From Shewanella fidelis ATCC BAA-318 (GTDB taxonomy: Bacteria > Pseudomonadota > Gammaproteobacteria > Enterobacterales > Shewanellaceae): a DNA stretch of 64,000 nt. The stretch's first letter is position 1. The number at the start of each line of letters is the position of its first letter. This document shows, one piece after another, positions 16,992 through 25,352 of the stretch. The stretch is from positions 343,673 through 407,672 of the forward strand of contig NZ_KI912458.1 of assembly GCF_000518605.1 (NCBI RefSeq), in the 5' to 3' direction. The translations under genes and the position numbers were made by a program. The notes beneath the pieces are model-generated. The model ran no database searches and had not been told where the DNA came from. It worked only from the letters and a program-made list of their open reading frames with translations.

Positions 16992-17561
16992 TGTTTTTTA
17001 GCAAATGTATCAAGTGTTGATGCGCTTGTTAATGCAAGAGGTGTGAGATTTAGTTCACAGTTTTAGTCAAATGTTGAGTTTGATAATACAAAAAAGCAGC
17101 GATACGCTGCTTTTTTATTTTTGAGCTATAGACGAAAGCTACTGGCCGAGAAATAATGTATAGTGTAAGTGAATAACGTGTTGTAGCTCTCTGTTAATCA
17201 AATCCCATTTAATAGCTAAACCAGCCGTTTTACGGCGAGTTCAAGTTGGGTTATTCAATGTGATTTGCCAAAGCTTTCAAGGTAAGTAAGTGCTTATTGC
17301 TTAAGTAGTTCTAGTTGCTAAAGTGAGAGTAATTATTTTCTTGATTGGTATTAAGTTGTTAAATCGCAACCTGCAACATTTAAATTAGTAGATGTTGCCT
17401 GAGCATTAAACACGCTTAAAGTGAGCCTCACTTACAGGTTCAACAACACAATAATAACCCCGCCAGTGTATTGTGATTACGAATTAATCCACGACGCATA
17501 ATGGCGGCCTTGTCGCGCAAGCTAGAATAATTGCGTGTACTTCATTAACCCCGGTAATTTT
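16992..17561. other. 570-bp intergenic region between phoU and the BCCT gene
   Basis: Beyond the terminator at 17090-17116 there is no supported gene. AAGTGA-GCC-TCACTT at 17419-17433 is a 15-bp inverted repeat that could be an operator for the transporter gene. A small GCCGT-TTT-ACGGC hairpin lies near 17225. Confidence 0.5.
17090..17116 (+). terminator. Rho-independent terminator of the pst operon
   Basis: Perfect 11-bp stem AAAAAAGCAGC / GCTGCTTTTTT with a 5-base loop; the A/T arms make it usable in both directions. It lies 98 bp after phoU. Confidence 0.8.
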
Positions 17562-19538
17562 ATGTCGATAAAATCGAGTATTAATCCACCCGTTTTCTTT
17601 TCGTCCGTTATATTAATAACCCTAATGGTGCTTGTGTGTGCTATTTGGCCGACACAATCACAAGACATTTTCAAAACTGCGCAATCATGGTTTGAGCTAA
17701 AAGCAGGTTGGCTATACATCCTTGGCGTAGCAGTTTTCCTTATTTTTATTATTTTTGTTATGGTCAGCCGTTTTGGCGATATTAAGCTTGGTCCTGATCA
17801 TGCTGAGCCAGACTATACCTACAAGAGCTGGATCTCCATGCTGTTCTCTGCAGGTATGGGTATTGGTTTAATGTTCTTTGGTGTGGCTGAGCCGGTGATG
17901 CACTACATGGCTCCGCCAGATGCTGATCCGATGACAATCCAAGCAGCAAAAGATGCCATGAAGATCACTTTCTTCCATTGGGGGATCCATGCTTGGGCAA
18001 TTTATGCTGTTGTGGCATTAAGCTTGGCGTATTTCTCTTACCGCCATAAGTTGCCGTTATTACCTCGAAGTGCTTTATACCCATTAATTGGTGACAAAAT
18101 TTACGGCCCAATCGGTCATGCCGTTGATACTTTTGCGGTTCTTGGCACCATGTTTGGTGTGGCGACCTCACTTGGTTTTGGCGTGTTCCAGCTTAACTCT
18201 GGTCTGAACTTTTTACTCGACGTTCCAGTGAGTACCTCTATCCAAGTATGCTTGATTATCGGTGTGTGTGGTATCGCTACACTGTCGGTTTTCTCTGGCT
18301 TAGATAAAGGTGTTAAACGCTTAAGTGAGTTGAACCTATTATTAGCAGTATTATTGCTGATTTTTGTGCTCATCTTTGGTCCAACCGTTGAGTTATTGCA
18401 AGCATTTGTGCAAAACACAGGCGCTTACCTTAGCGACATTGTAGGTAAAACATTTAACCTGTATGCCTATGAGCAAAAGAACGACTGGATTGGTGGCTGG
18501 ACGTTACTTTACTGGGGCTGGTGGATCTCATGGTCACCATTTGTTGGTACTTTTATCGCGCGCGTATCACGCGGTCGTACTATCCGTGAATTCTTAGTTG
18601 GTGTTTTGTTTGTGCCATCGGCATTAACATTCTTATGGATGACAGGCTTTGGTAATAGTGCGATTGAAGTGATTTCAAATGGCGGCACTTATCTGTCTGA
18701 TGCGGTATCAAAAGATGTGTCGGTTGCCCTATTTGTGTTCTTTGAACATATGCCAATGTCGACCTTGCTATCAACAATTGCTTTGTGTTTGGTGGTGACA
18801 TTCTTTGTGACGTCATCAGATTCAGGCTCGTTAGTGATCGATAACTTGACTTCCGGTGGCGATCATAATGCGCCAGTATGGCAGCGTATTTTCTGGGCTG
18901 TTATGCAAGGTGTTGTTGCATCTGTATTACTATTAGCTGGCGGGCTACAGGCATTGCAAACCGCTGCAATCGCCAGCGCGTTGCCATTCTTAATCGTCAT
19001 GCTGTTAATGTGTTTTGGTTTATATATTGCGTTAAAAGATGATTGGCTTAAGATCAACAGTGTACAGTCACACAATACCAGCGTGCAGTTTACTAAAACC
19101 AACGTGAGTTGGGAGTCGCATATCGACGTCTTGTTGTCACACCCAAGTCAGCAAGAGGCACAAGACTTCCTTGATAATGTGGCGCAACCTGCGCTATCTA
19201 AGGTTTGCGATAGTTTCTTAACTCGCTCGATTTCAGCTGAGATCTTAAACTTTGATAATCGGATTCGATTTGTAGTGCACAGTGAGGAGCATAACGATTT
19301 TGTTTATGGCCTACGGATCCGTGCGTTCACCATCACCAATCCACTAGAAAGCGAACTGGCAGAGGGCGATAATGAGTATTATCGTGTTGAAGTTTTCTTA
19401 GAGCATGGTGGTCAGCACTATGACGTGATGGGCTTTACTCAAGAGCAGTTACTTGCGGATGTGGTAACACAATATGAGAAGTACTTACATTACTTGCATC
19501 TATCAAGTTCTGAGTACTTAGGTAGTGAAGCAAATTAG
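17562..19538 (+). CDS. BCCT family betaine/choline transporter, BetT-like
   Basis: A secondary transporter of about 658 residues with twelve membrane helices. The start ATG 17562 is chosen over a GTG at 17535 because MSIKSSINPPVFFSSVILI matches the usual BetT opening; its ribosome site is weak. BCCT hallmarks include FSAGMGIGLMFFGVAEPVMHY, with the glycine-rich helix that lines the ion site, and LYWGWWISWSPFVGTFIARVSRG, the conserved Trp box of the substrate cage. A C-terminal soluble domain of about 150 residues follows the last helix, as in E. coli BetT (677 residues), where it participates in osmotic activation. Choline or glycine betaine uptake is likely; the exact substrate is inferred. 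No bet synthesis genes are adjacent. Confidence 0.9.
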   Translation: MSIKSSINPPVFFSSVILITLMVLVCAIWPTQSQDIFKTAQSWFELKAGWLYILGVAVFLIFIIFVMVSRFGDIKLGPDHAEPDYTYKSWISMLFSAGMGIGLMFFGVAEPVMHYMAPPDADPMTIQAAKDAMKITFFHWGIHAWAIYAVVALSLAYFSYRHKLPLLPRSALYPLIGDKIYGPIGHAVDTFAVLGTMFGVATSLGFGVFQLNSGLNFLLDVPVSTSIQVCLIIGVCGIATLSVFSGLDKGVKRLSELNLLLAVLLLIFVLIFGPTVELLQAFVQNTGAYLSDIVGKTFNLYAYEQKNDWIGGWTLLYWGWWISWSPFVGTFIARVSRGRTIREFLVGVLFVPSALTFLWMTGFGNSAIEVISNGGTYLSDAVSKDVSVALFVFFEHMPMSTLLSTIALCLVVTFFVTSSDSGSLVIDNLTSGGDHNAPVWQRIFWAVMQGVVASVLLLAGGLQALQTAAIASALPFLIVMLLMCFGLYIALKDDWLKINSVQSHNTSVQFTKTNVSWESHIDVLLSHPSQQEAQDFLDNVAQPALSKVCDSFLTRSISAEILNFDNRIRFVVHSEEHNDFVYGLRIRAFTITNPLESELAEGDNEYYRVEVFLEHGGQHYDVMGFTQEQLLADVVTQYEKYLHYLHLSSSEYLGSEAN

Positions 19539-19558
19539 ATAAATAGCAATGAAATCTG

Positions 19559-19588
19559 CCTAGACTCGATGATACAATCGAGTTTAGG
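19559..19588 (+). terminator. Hairpin after the BCCT gene
   Basis: CCTAGACTCGAT pairs with ATCGAGTTTAGG (one mismatch) around a 6-base loop, 21 bp after the stop. No T run follows, so termination is uncertain. Confidence 0.4.
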
Positions 19589-19613
19589 TAACACACTTTA
19601 AATGAGAAATGTC

Positions 19614-19976
19614 ATGTCGACCAATCAAGGGCAAAGTAAATTAGATAGAGTATTAGCAGAGGCTAGGGAATATAAGGCAAAGCGTGAAGGTGGCTACCGC
19701 GAGCAAGCGCTAAAATTATACCCATGGGTTTGTGGTCGTTGTACTCGCGAATTTACCCATGCCAATCTGAGAGAGTTGACGGTGCATCATCGTGATCATA
19801 ACCACGATAATAATCCTTCTGACGGTTCAAACTGGGAGCTACTATGCCTTTATTGTCATGATAATGAGCATTCTAAGTTTGAAGAGCTGATCCAGTACGG
19901 TTCAACCACTGAAACTAAAGTTGAAGCAGCCACTTATAACCCATTTGCTGATTTAAAGAGCATGATGAAGAAGTAA
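19614..19976 (+). CDS. yajD: HNH nuclease family protein, YajD-like
   Basis: A 120-residue protein close to E. coli YajD (115 residues). ATG 19614 is preferred to ATG 19602 because MSTNQGQSKLDRVLAEAR matches the family opening and GAGAAA precedes it. The HNH/zinc motif is complete: C-G-R-C near residue 40, VHHRDHNHDNNPSDGSNWEL supplying the catalytic His region and Asn, then LLCLYCHDNEH with the second Cys pair and terminal His. YajD proteins are small, ancient HNH proteins of uncertain substrate. A terminator follows. Confidence 0.9.
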   Translation: MSTNQGQSKLDRVLAEAREYKAKREGGYREQALKLYPWVCGRCTREFTHANLRELTVHHRDHNHDNNPSDGSNWELLCLYCHDNEHSKFEELIQYGSTTETKVEAATYNPFADLKSMMKK

Positions 19977-19994
19977 CGGGTTTCTCCGTTGAGT

Positions 19995-20021
19995 AAAAAG
20001 CCGCTTGTTAGCGGCTTTTTT
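19995..20021 (+). terminator. Rho-independent terminator after yajD
   Basis: Perfect 10-bp stem AAAAAGCCGC / GCGGCTTTTT with a 6-base loop and a terminal T run; it can also serve the convergent DUF1289 gene. Confidence 0.85.
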
Positions 20022-20031
20022 GTGGCTGCAT

Positions 20032-20265
20032 TTAATTGACTTCTTTTATACGTTTTTCAGCTTCCAACCACTTATCACGGCTTAAAATACCGTTATTCTC
20101 GCCGCCTTGCATGTAGGCTTTACGTTCACTGATATTTTGCCAAATTTGTGCTTTACGCTCATCGTCAGCCTTTCCCCAGCCAACAATCTCGTCAATATGG
20201 CGAAAACAACCCATACAGTAATCGTCATCATTCAGTCCACAGCGGGCAACGCAAGGTGATTGCAT
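20032..20265 (-). CDS. DUF1289 domain protein
   Basis: A 77-residue protein. The ATG at 20265 is taken as start; the frame also reaches a TTG two codons earlier at 20271. The family pattern is clear: SPCVARCGLNDDDYCMGCFRHIDEIVGW, with four Cys arranged C-x3-C-x7-C-x2-C suggesting metal or cluster binding. The remaining half is helical and charged. DUF1289 proteins are small cytoplasmic proteins of unknown role in Proteobacteria. Confidence 0.88.
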   Translation of the reverse strand: MQSPCVARCGLNDDDYCMGCFRHIDEIVGWGKADDERKAQIWQNISERKAYMQGGENNGILSRDKWLEAEKRIKEVN

Positions 20266-20501
20266 AGTCAAATTAACTTGTTATTTATTAGAATTTGCCA
20301 CAGATCTTAAGTGAGAGGTCGATAACTTACAAGAGGAGCTAAGCTCGCTCACTAAATTGTTATTATGTGTGCTACATAACCTGTGTGAATAGTCCATAAT
20401 TGACATAGCAATAGGTAACAAGATAAAACCAGTGATAGTATTGGTATATATTTGCCTATAGGCTTTTAAATTCAATGTTTTGTGTGTTTTTTGGAGGAGT
20501 T

Positions 20502-21674
20502 ATGAAAGCGGTGTTTCGCTTTTGTTTTGCCGCTGTTGCGGCGGCACTGTTAAATGGCTGTTCGTTACTAGAAGTAAAATTGGAAAGTGGTATCGAGCCT
20601 CTGCCTCAAGAGCAGTTAAATATGCGAGTATTTAGTCGAGATTTCAGCACGGTGTTTTACAGCCAAGTTGAAAGTGCGGCAGATTTGATTGAGCGTAATA
20701 CTGATAGCATTCCAGTAAAATCAAATACCTTAATGTGGAAGATTAATGCTGAGCAGAACTTACAGCATACGATTTTCCAAGCTTCACCAACGGCAGCGAT
20801 GCTTGATACTTGGGTATTTACCGAGCAAATGGTGGAGTTTTTCGAGACAGGTGCAGGTAAGAACGTATTTAGTGAGCAGCAAGCTGTTGCAGTTGAAGCA
20901 AGTATTAAATTACGTGATCAATTTGAACGTACTGTAAAGAATTTCGGTGCGGCTAAATTTAGTAAAAACCAAGAGTTTGTAAAGCAGTATGTGGCGAGTC
21001 ATCCAATCAAAGATATGGCATTCGCCCGTGAGTCTGCATTCACTGATTGGTTAGACTTTCATCAAATTAGTGAGTTTGATGCAATCACCACCTTTGGTAC
21101 CGTGCCTGAGGTCATGAGTGACATTTCCGACCGTATGGCAATGATTGCTGAGCAAATGCCTAAAATCTTAGGTTGGAAAGCGGAGCTGTATGCACTGCAT
21201 TCAAATATCAATGCCGATGAAATTCAACGTACGTTAACTAGCATTAGTGATACTTCAGCGAAGTTTCAGCAATTAATGGCGCAAAGCCCAGAGATGATGC
21301 AAGCGCTAGCGGTTGATATGCGTAAAGAGTTGACGCCATTGTTAGCCCAACTGAGCGCCGATACTGACGACAAGTTGGCGCAGTTATCCCTTGAGCGCCA
21401 AGCATTAGAGTTAATGGTGAAAAATGAGCGCCAAGCATTAGAAACCATGGTGGCTCGTGAGCGCGCTGCTGCAGCGATGGATTTAGAGCAGATTTCGCAA
21501 AACGCGGTAGAAGTAGTGTTTCAAGAGATCACTAAAACCCTTAAAAGCTTAATTCTGTATTTTGTACTGTTTTTAGTTGTGGTGTTTTTTGCCCCATTAG
21601 GCCTAGGTGTTTGGCTAGGTAAACGGATGCAAATTAAAAAGCAAACAGCGACAGAGCTAAAGACAAAAGCATAA
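20502..21674 (+). CDS. Lipoprotein with coiled coil and C-terminal membrane helix, unknown function
   Basis: A 390-residue protein not recognised as a named family. ATG 20502 is chosen for its GGAGG ribosome site; it begins with a lipoprotein signal ending in the lipobox LLNGC (C20). The central region is helical. Residues about 297-330 hold a charged coiled coil with an 11-residue repeat (LERQALELMVK / NERQALETMVAR / ERAAA). Residues about 348-373 form a strong membrane helix followed by the basic tail GKRMQIKKQTATELKTKA. Lipid anchor at one end and a membrane helix with a positive tail at the other imply an inner-membrane protein held twice, with a long periplasmic helical body. It is divergent from the DUF1289 gene and upstream of a methyltransferase; no functional clue from either. 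Confidence 0.75.
   Translation: MKAVFRFCFAAVAAALLNGCSLLEVKLESGIEPLPQEQLNMRVFSRDFSTVFYSQVESAADLIERNTDSIPVKSNTLMWKINAEQNLQHTIFQASPTAAMLDTWVFTEQMVEFFETGAGKNVFSEQQAVAVEASIKLRDQFERTVKNFGAAKFSKNQEFVKQYVASHPIKDMAFARESAFTDWLDFHQISEFDAITTFGTVPEVMSDISDRMAMIAEQMPKILGWKAELYALHSNINADEIQRTLTSISDTSAKFQQLMAQSPEMMQALAVDMRKELTPLLAQLSADTDDKLAQLSLERQALELMVKNERQALETMVARERAAAAMDLEQISQNAVEVVFQEITKTLKSLILYFVLFLVVVFFAPLGLGVWLGKRMQIKKQTATELKTKA
21393..21442 (+). repeat. 33-bp-period direct repeat inside the lipoprotein gene
   Basis: GAGCGCCAAGCATTAGA occurs at 21393-21409 and again at 21426-21442, exactly 33 bp apart, encoding two copies of an 11-residue coiled-coil unit beginning ERQALE. Confidence 0.85.
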
Positions 21675-21759
21675 TACGTTAGATATAACTAAGCCATGAT
21701 AAACTGACGGGCAGCCACTGAGCTGCCCGTTGTTTTCACTACAAACTAATATTAACTCT

Positions 21760-23007
21760 ATGACTGCAGAGCAAAAACTAAAGCAAATCGATACGTTACT
21801 AACTCAGAGCCAAGTACTGTGGCGCTGTCGAACATTTGATTGTCATGATCTACCTTGGCAACAACAGTTTCCTCAGCTTGCTGACGCTGTCTGGATGTTA
21901 GCTGATGAGCAACTCGATGATATTGATGCTTGTCAGCACAGATTAAACCAGAGTTTATTACCAGCATTAACTGCAGATTTAATCGCGCAAGGTCAAGAGT
22001 GGGCGCTTGAGCTATTCGCAGAGTCGGCAACGGGAGTCAAGCTTGCCGACGCGGAGTTACCAAGCACCTCGCACACACCACAGCTATTAGATGATAACGA
22101 CGAAGCCCACTTTAGTGCTCACATCAAAGGCCGTAAATGGCAACAGATTAATGCTTTTGTAGCCAAACTTCCTGTTGAACAAACCCCGGTACTCGAGTGG
22201 TGTGCAGGCAAAGGGCATTTAGGTCGGTTAATCGCTAAAGCACACCAACGGCAAGTGGTGAGTCTTGAGTGGCAACCGAGTCTTTGTCAAGCAGGGGAGC
22301 AGTTTGCTGATAAGTGGCAATTACCACAACGTTTTATATGTGCTGATGCCTTTGCAGGTCAAAGCGAGCAATTACAAAGCGAACAACTGGCAGTCGCGCT
22401 TCATGCTTGTGGTGACTTACATGTGCAACTACTCAAGCATGCTTGCCAGGCTAGCACGCAAAAGCTGGTGATCTCACCTTGTTGTTACCACCTTATTCGC
22501 GATAAACATTATCAAGCCTTGTCAACAGTGACTCAGGCTAGTCAACTGAAGTTAAGCCGCGCCGAATTACAATTGCCGTTGCAACAAAGTGTTATTGCTA
22601 ATGATAAGCACAAGGCGTTTAGGTTACAGGAAATGGCTTGGCGCTTAGGCTTTGACGCGTTACAACGCGAAGTGCGCCAAGCTGATAGTTACCTGCCAGT
22701 GCCTGCGATAAAACAAAGTCAGTTAAATGGAAGCTTTGCAGACTTTTGTCAATGGGCTGCTACGGCTAAAGGACTCGAGCTTAAAAGCGACTTTGATTGG
22801 CAACATTATCAGCAATTAGGTCTGCAGCGGCAAAGGTTAACCCGGCGCATTGATTTAGTTGCGCATCTTTTTAGGGCGATACTGGAACAATGGTTATTAT
22901 TAGATAGAGTCTGTTTCCTAGAGGAGCAGGGTTATCAAGTTGACCTGAGTGAATTTTGTGCAAACAGTATTACACCGAGAAATGCGTTAATTAGCGCTTT
23001 TAAATAA
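21760..23007 (+). CDS. SAM-dependent methyltransferase domain protein
   Basis: A 415-residue protein starting at ATG 21760; an in-frame TTG at 21730 lacks support. Residues 1-125 form an unassigned helical N-terminus. Residues about 150-290 hold a Rossmann methyltransferase core: VLEWCAGKGHLGRLIA is motif I with the SAM-binding glycine loop, VVSLEWQPSLC is the acidic strand, and LAVALHACGDLHVQLL plus VISPCCYHL are the later motifs. The HACGD and PCCYH signatures place it in the Methyltransf_32 / METTL25-like group. The C-terminal 130 residues are helical and specific to the family. The substrate is unknown. Ribosome site weak; it may follow the lipoprotein gene on one transcript (85 bp gap). 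Confidence 0.82.
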   Translation: MTAEQKLKQIDTLLTQSQVLWRCRTFDCHDLPWQQQFPQLADAVWMLADEQLDDIDACQHRLNQSLLPALTADLIAQGQEWALELFAESATGVKLADAELPSTSHTPQLLDDNDEAHFSAHIKGRKWQQINAFVAKLPVEQTPVLEWCAGKGHLGRLIAKAHQRQVVSLEWQPSLCQAGEQFADKWQLPQRFICADAFAGQSEQLQSEQLAVALHACGDLHVQLLKHACQASTQKLVISPCCYHLIRDKHYQALSTVTQASQLKLSRAELQLPLQQSVIANDKHKAFRLQEMAWRLGFDALQREVRQADSYLPVPAIKQSQLNGSFADFCQWAATAKGLELKSDFDWQHYQQLGLQRQRLTRRIDLVAHLFRAILEQWLLLDRVCFLEEQGYQVDLSEFCANSITPRNALISAFK

Positions 23008-23267
23008 TAAATCCACGCTAGCTTAATTTAATCTTGCCGTAACAAATTGTTTATTAAGTTGTAATTAAGTTAGCTGTGATTGAATTCGCGGCCAAAGTGA
23101 AGTTATCGAACAAGAAATGTCTAAGTTAGATCCGATTAAATGAGCGATGTAATGCGGTTTTTTATTGAATCATTGGGATTTTCTTGCTCAAATGGCTGGT
23201 TAATAATAAATAACAATCTTGATAGGCTATTAATCCGCCGATCTTGTGAGCGACTAAAAGCAGTTTC
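23008..23267. other. Promoter-bearing gap before oleA
   Basis: AT-rich 260-bp stretch without a supported gene. It must hold the ole promoter, but no confident -10/-35 pair or palindrome was identified. Confidence 0.4.
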
Positions 23268-24317
23268 ATGAAATATTCCCGCGTTTTTATTAATAGTATG
23301 GCCTACGAGCTAGCGCCAGAAGTTGTGTCGACTTCAGAGCTTGAGTCTCGTTTAGCGCCGTTATACCAAAAGTTTCGTATTCCAATGGGGCAACTTGCCA
23401 CCTTAACGGGGATCTATGAAAGACGCTGGTGGCCTAAAGGGCACCGCTTATCTGATGGAGCACTAGCTGCAGCACGTAAAGCTATCGCAGAAACAGATGT
23501 ACAGATCAGTGATCTTGGTGCTGTGGTCTATACCGGTGTATGTCGTGATCAGCATGAACCAGCGACTGCTTGCCGTATTGCAGCTGAGCTGGGGGTATCT
23601 AAAGACACCGCTATTTATGACATAAGCAATGCTTGTCTTGGGGTGCTTTCAGGTATTTTAGATATCGCAAACCGTATCGAACTTGGCCAGATTAAAGCGG
23701 GTCTTGTGGTGTCGTGTGAATCGGCGCGTCATATTGTTGATATCACTATTGATAAGATGCTTGCTGAGCCGACCATGCAAAATTATGCTCAGTCGTTGGC
23801 AACTTTAACCGGTGGTTCTGGTGCGGTAGCGGTATTGATTACTGATGGTAGCTTAAATCTCAAAGGTAATCGCCAACATCAACTGCTTGGTGCAAGTCAT
23901 CTATCTGCACCAGAGCATTATGATCTGTGTCAGTGGGGCTTAGAAGAAGCTGGTCCTCAGTTATACCGTGAATTCATGCGCACCAACGGTGTGGCATTGT
24001 TAAAAGAAGGTGTAGAGCTTGCTCGTCACACTTGGAGTCACTTCCTTGAACAACGTAATTGGTTGGTAGAGCAAGTTGATAAGGTGATTTGTCATCAAGT
24101 CGGCGCGTCTAATCGCCGCAATGTGCTTAATGCGTTAAATATCCCGGAAGAAAAAGAGTTTCCGACCTATAAGTTGCTGGGCAACATGGGCACGGTATCT
24201 TTACCGGTGACGGCGGCAATGGCGCATGATCAAGGCTTTTTGAAAAGCGGTGATCAAGTGAGCTTTTTAGGAATTGGCAGTGGTTTGAACTGCATGATGT
24301 TAGGCCTTAAGTGGTAA
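23268..24317 (+). CDS. oleA: OleA, long-chain acyl-CoA condensing thiolase-like enzyme
   Basis: First enzyme of bacterial long-chain olefin synthesis: it condenses two fatty acyl-CoA molecules head to head to a 2-alkyl-3-ketoacid. The protein has 349 residues and the KAS III/thiolase fold. The catalytic triad is visible: C123 in DISNACLGVLSG, H276 in ICHQVGASN, and N306 in LLGNMGTVSLP; the His-Asn spacing of 30 equals that of the Xanthomonas enzyme. GIYERRWWPKG near residue 49 is typical of OleA. In Shewanella oneidensis this pathway makes a C31 polyunsaturated hydrocarbon linked to cold growth. Start ATG 23268; ribosome site weak. Confidence 0.95.
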   Translation: MKYSRVFINSMAYELAPEVVSTSELESRLAPLYQKFRIPMGQLATLTGIYERRWWPKGHRLSDGALAAARKAIAETDVQISDLGAVVYTGVCRDQHEPATACRIAAELGVSKDTAIYDISNACLGVLSGILDIANRIELGQIKAGLVVSCESARHIVDITIDKMLAEPTMQNYAQSLATLTGGSGAVAVLITDGSLNLKGNRQHQLLGASHLSAPEHYDLCQWGLEEAGPQLYREFMRTNGVALLKEGVELARHTWSHFLEQRNWLVEQVDKVICHQVGASNRRNVLNALNIPEEKEFPTYKLLGNMGTVSLPVTAAMAHDQGFLKSGDQVSFLGIGSGLNCMMLGLKW

Positions 24318-24347
24318 GGCATGATTAACGCAAGCATAGCTCGCGTT

Positions 24348-24363
24348 ATTGTTTGCAAACAAT
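24348..24363. promoter_or_regulatory. Perfect 16-bp palindrome between oleA and oleB
   Basis: ATTGTTTGCAAACAAT is fully self-complementary with no spacer, in the 97-bp oleA-oleB gap. It is overlapped by another repeat, TAACGC (24326-24331) with GCGTTA (24343-24348), and bracketed by ATGATT (24321-24326) / AATCAT (24361-24366). The spacer-free form suggests a DNA operator; the outer pairing suggests RNA structure. Confidence 0.5.
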
Positions 24364-24414
24364 CATTTTGGGCTATAAGCGCATCCGACAAATATAACAA
24401 AGATAGGAAACGTC

Positions 24415-25347
24415 ATGCTAGACACTCTGCACCCTTTTAAACGCAACTATTTAGATAGAAATGGCAACAAGCTGCACTACGTCAATGAAGGTCAAGGTGA
24501 GCCAGTTGTTATGGTACATGGCAACCCGAGTTGGTCTTTTTATTACCGTAATTTAATCAGCGCCCTAAGCGACAAGCATCAATGTATTGTGCCGGATCAT
24601 ATTGGCTGTGGCTTATCAGATAAGCCCGATGACAGTGGCTATGATTACACGCTTAAAAATCGTATCGATGACTTAGAAGCCTTGCTTGAGCATTTAGACG
24701 TTAAACAAAATATTACCTTAGTGGTGCATGACTGGGGTGGGATGATCGGCATGGGCTATGCCGCACGTTACCCTGAGCGTATTAAGCGCTTGGTTATTCT
24801 TAATACTGGCGCATTTCATCTGCCAACGACTAAGCCATTTCCATTGGCATTATCAATTTGTCGCAACACCGCATTAGGCACATTTCTGGTACGTGGGTTT
24901 AACGCATTTTCATCCGCAGCATCATACGTGGGTGTAAAGCGTAAACCTATGCATAAAGAGATCCGCGAAGCTTATGTTGCGCCGTTTAACTCTTGGGCTA
25001 ACCGTATTTCAACTCTGCGCTTTGTACAGGATATTCCGTTAAAGCCGGGCGACCGTAATTATGAGTTAGTGTCAGATATTGCGGCGAGTTTAACGCAATT
25101 CCAGCATGTGCCAACGGTGATCTGTTGGGGCTTACAAGACTTTGTATTCGATAAGCATTTCTTAACAGAGTGGAAGCAAAGAATGCCCCATGCCAAAGTG
25201 CATGAATTTAACGATTGTGGTCACTATATTCTGGAAGACGCCAGTGATGAAGTGATTAGCCACATTAAAGACTTTATTGCTGAGACTCAAGTTGGAACAG
25301 TAGAGGTCAAGCAGGCTGATACTGTAAAGCAAGAGTCGGTAGCTTAA
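24415..25347 (+). CDS. oleB: OleB, beta-lactone decarboxylase
   Basis: Alpha/beta hydrolase of 310 residues related to haloalkane dehalogenases. OleB converts the cis-beta-lactone made by OleC into the olefin with loss of CO2. The nucleophile is Asp, D106 in [10 protein letters not shown], as required for this family rather than Ser; the oxyanion segment is [12 protein letters not shown]; the general-base His is H270 in [10 protein letters not shown]. It is a stand-alone protein, not fused to OleC as in some actinobacteria. A GATAGGAA ribosome site precedes the ATG. The stop lies 5 bp before oleC. Confidence 0.95.
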   Translation: MLDTLHPFKRNYLDRNGNKLHYVNEGQGEPVVMVHGNPSWSFYYRNLISALSDKHQCIVPDHIGCGLSDKPDDSGYDYTLKNRIDDLEALLEHLDVKQNITLVVHDWGGMIGMGYAARYPERIKRLVILNTGAFHLPTTKPFPLALSICRNTALGTFLVRGFNAFSSAASYVGVKRKPMHKEIREAYVAPFNSWANRISTLRFVQDIPLKPGDRNYELVSDIAASLTQFQHVPTVICWGLQDFVFDKHFLTEWKQRMPHAKVHEFNDCGHYILEDASDEVISHIKDFIAETQVGTVEVKQADTVKQESVA

Positions 25348-25352
25348 ACAAT

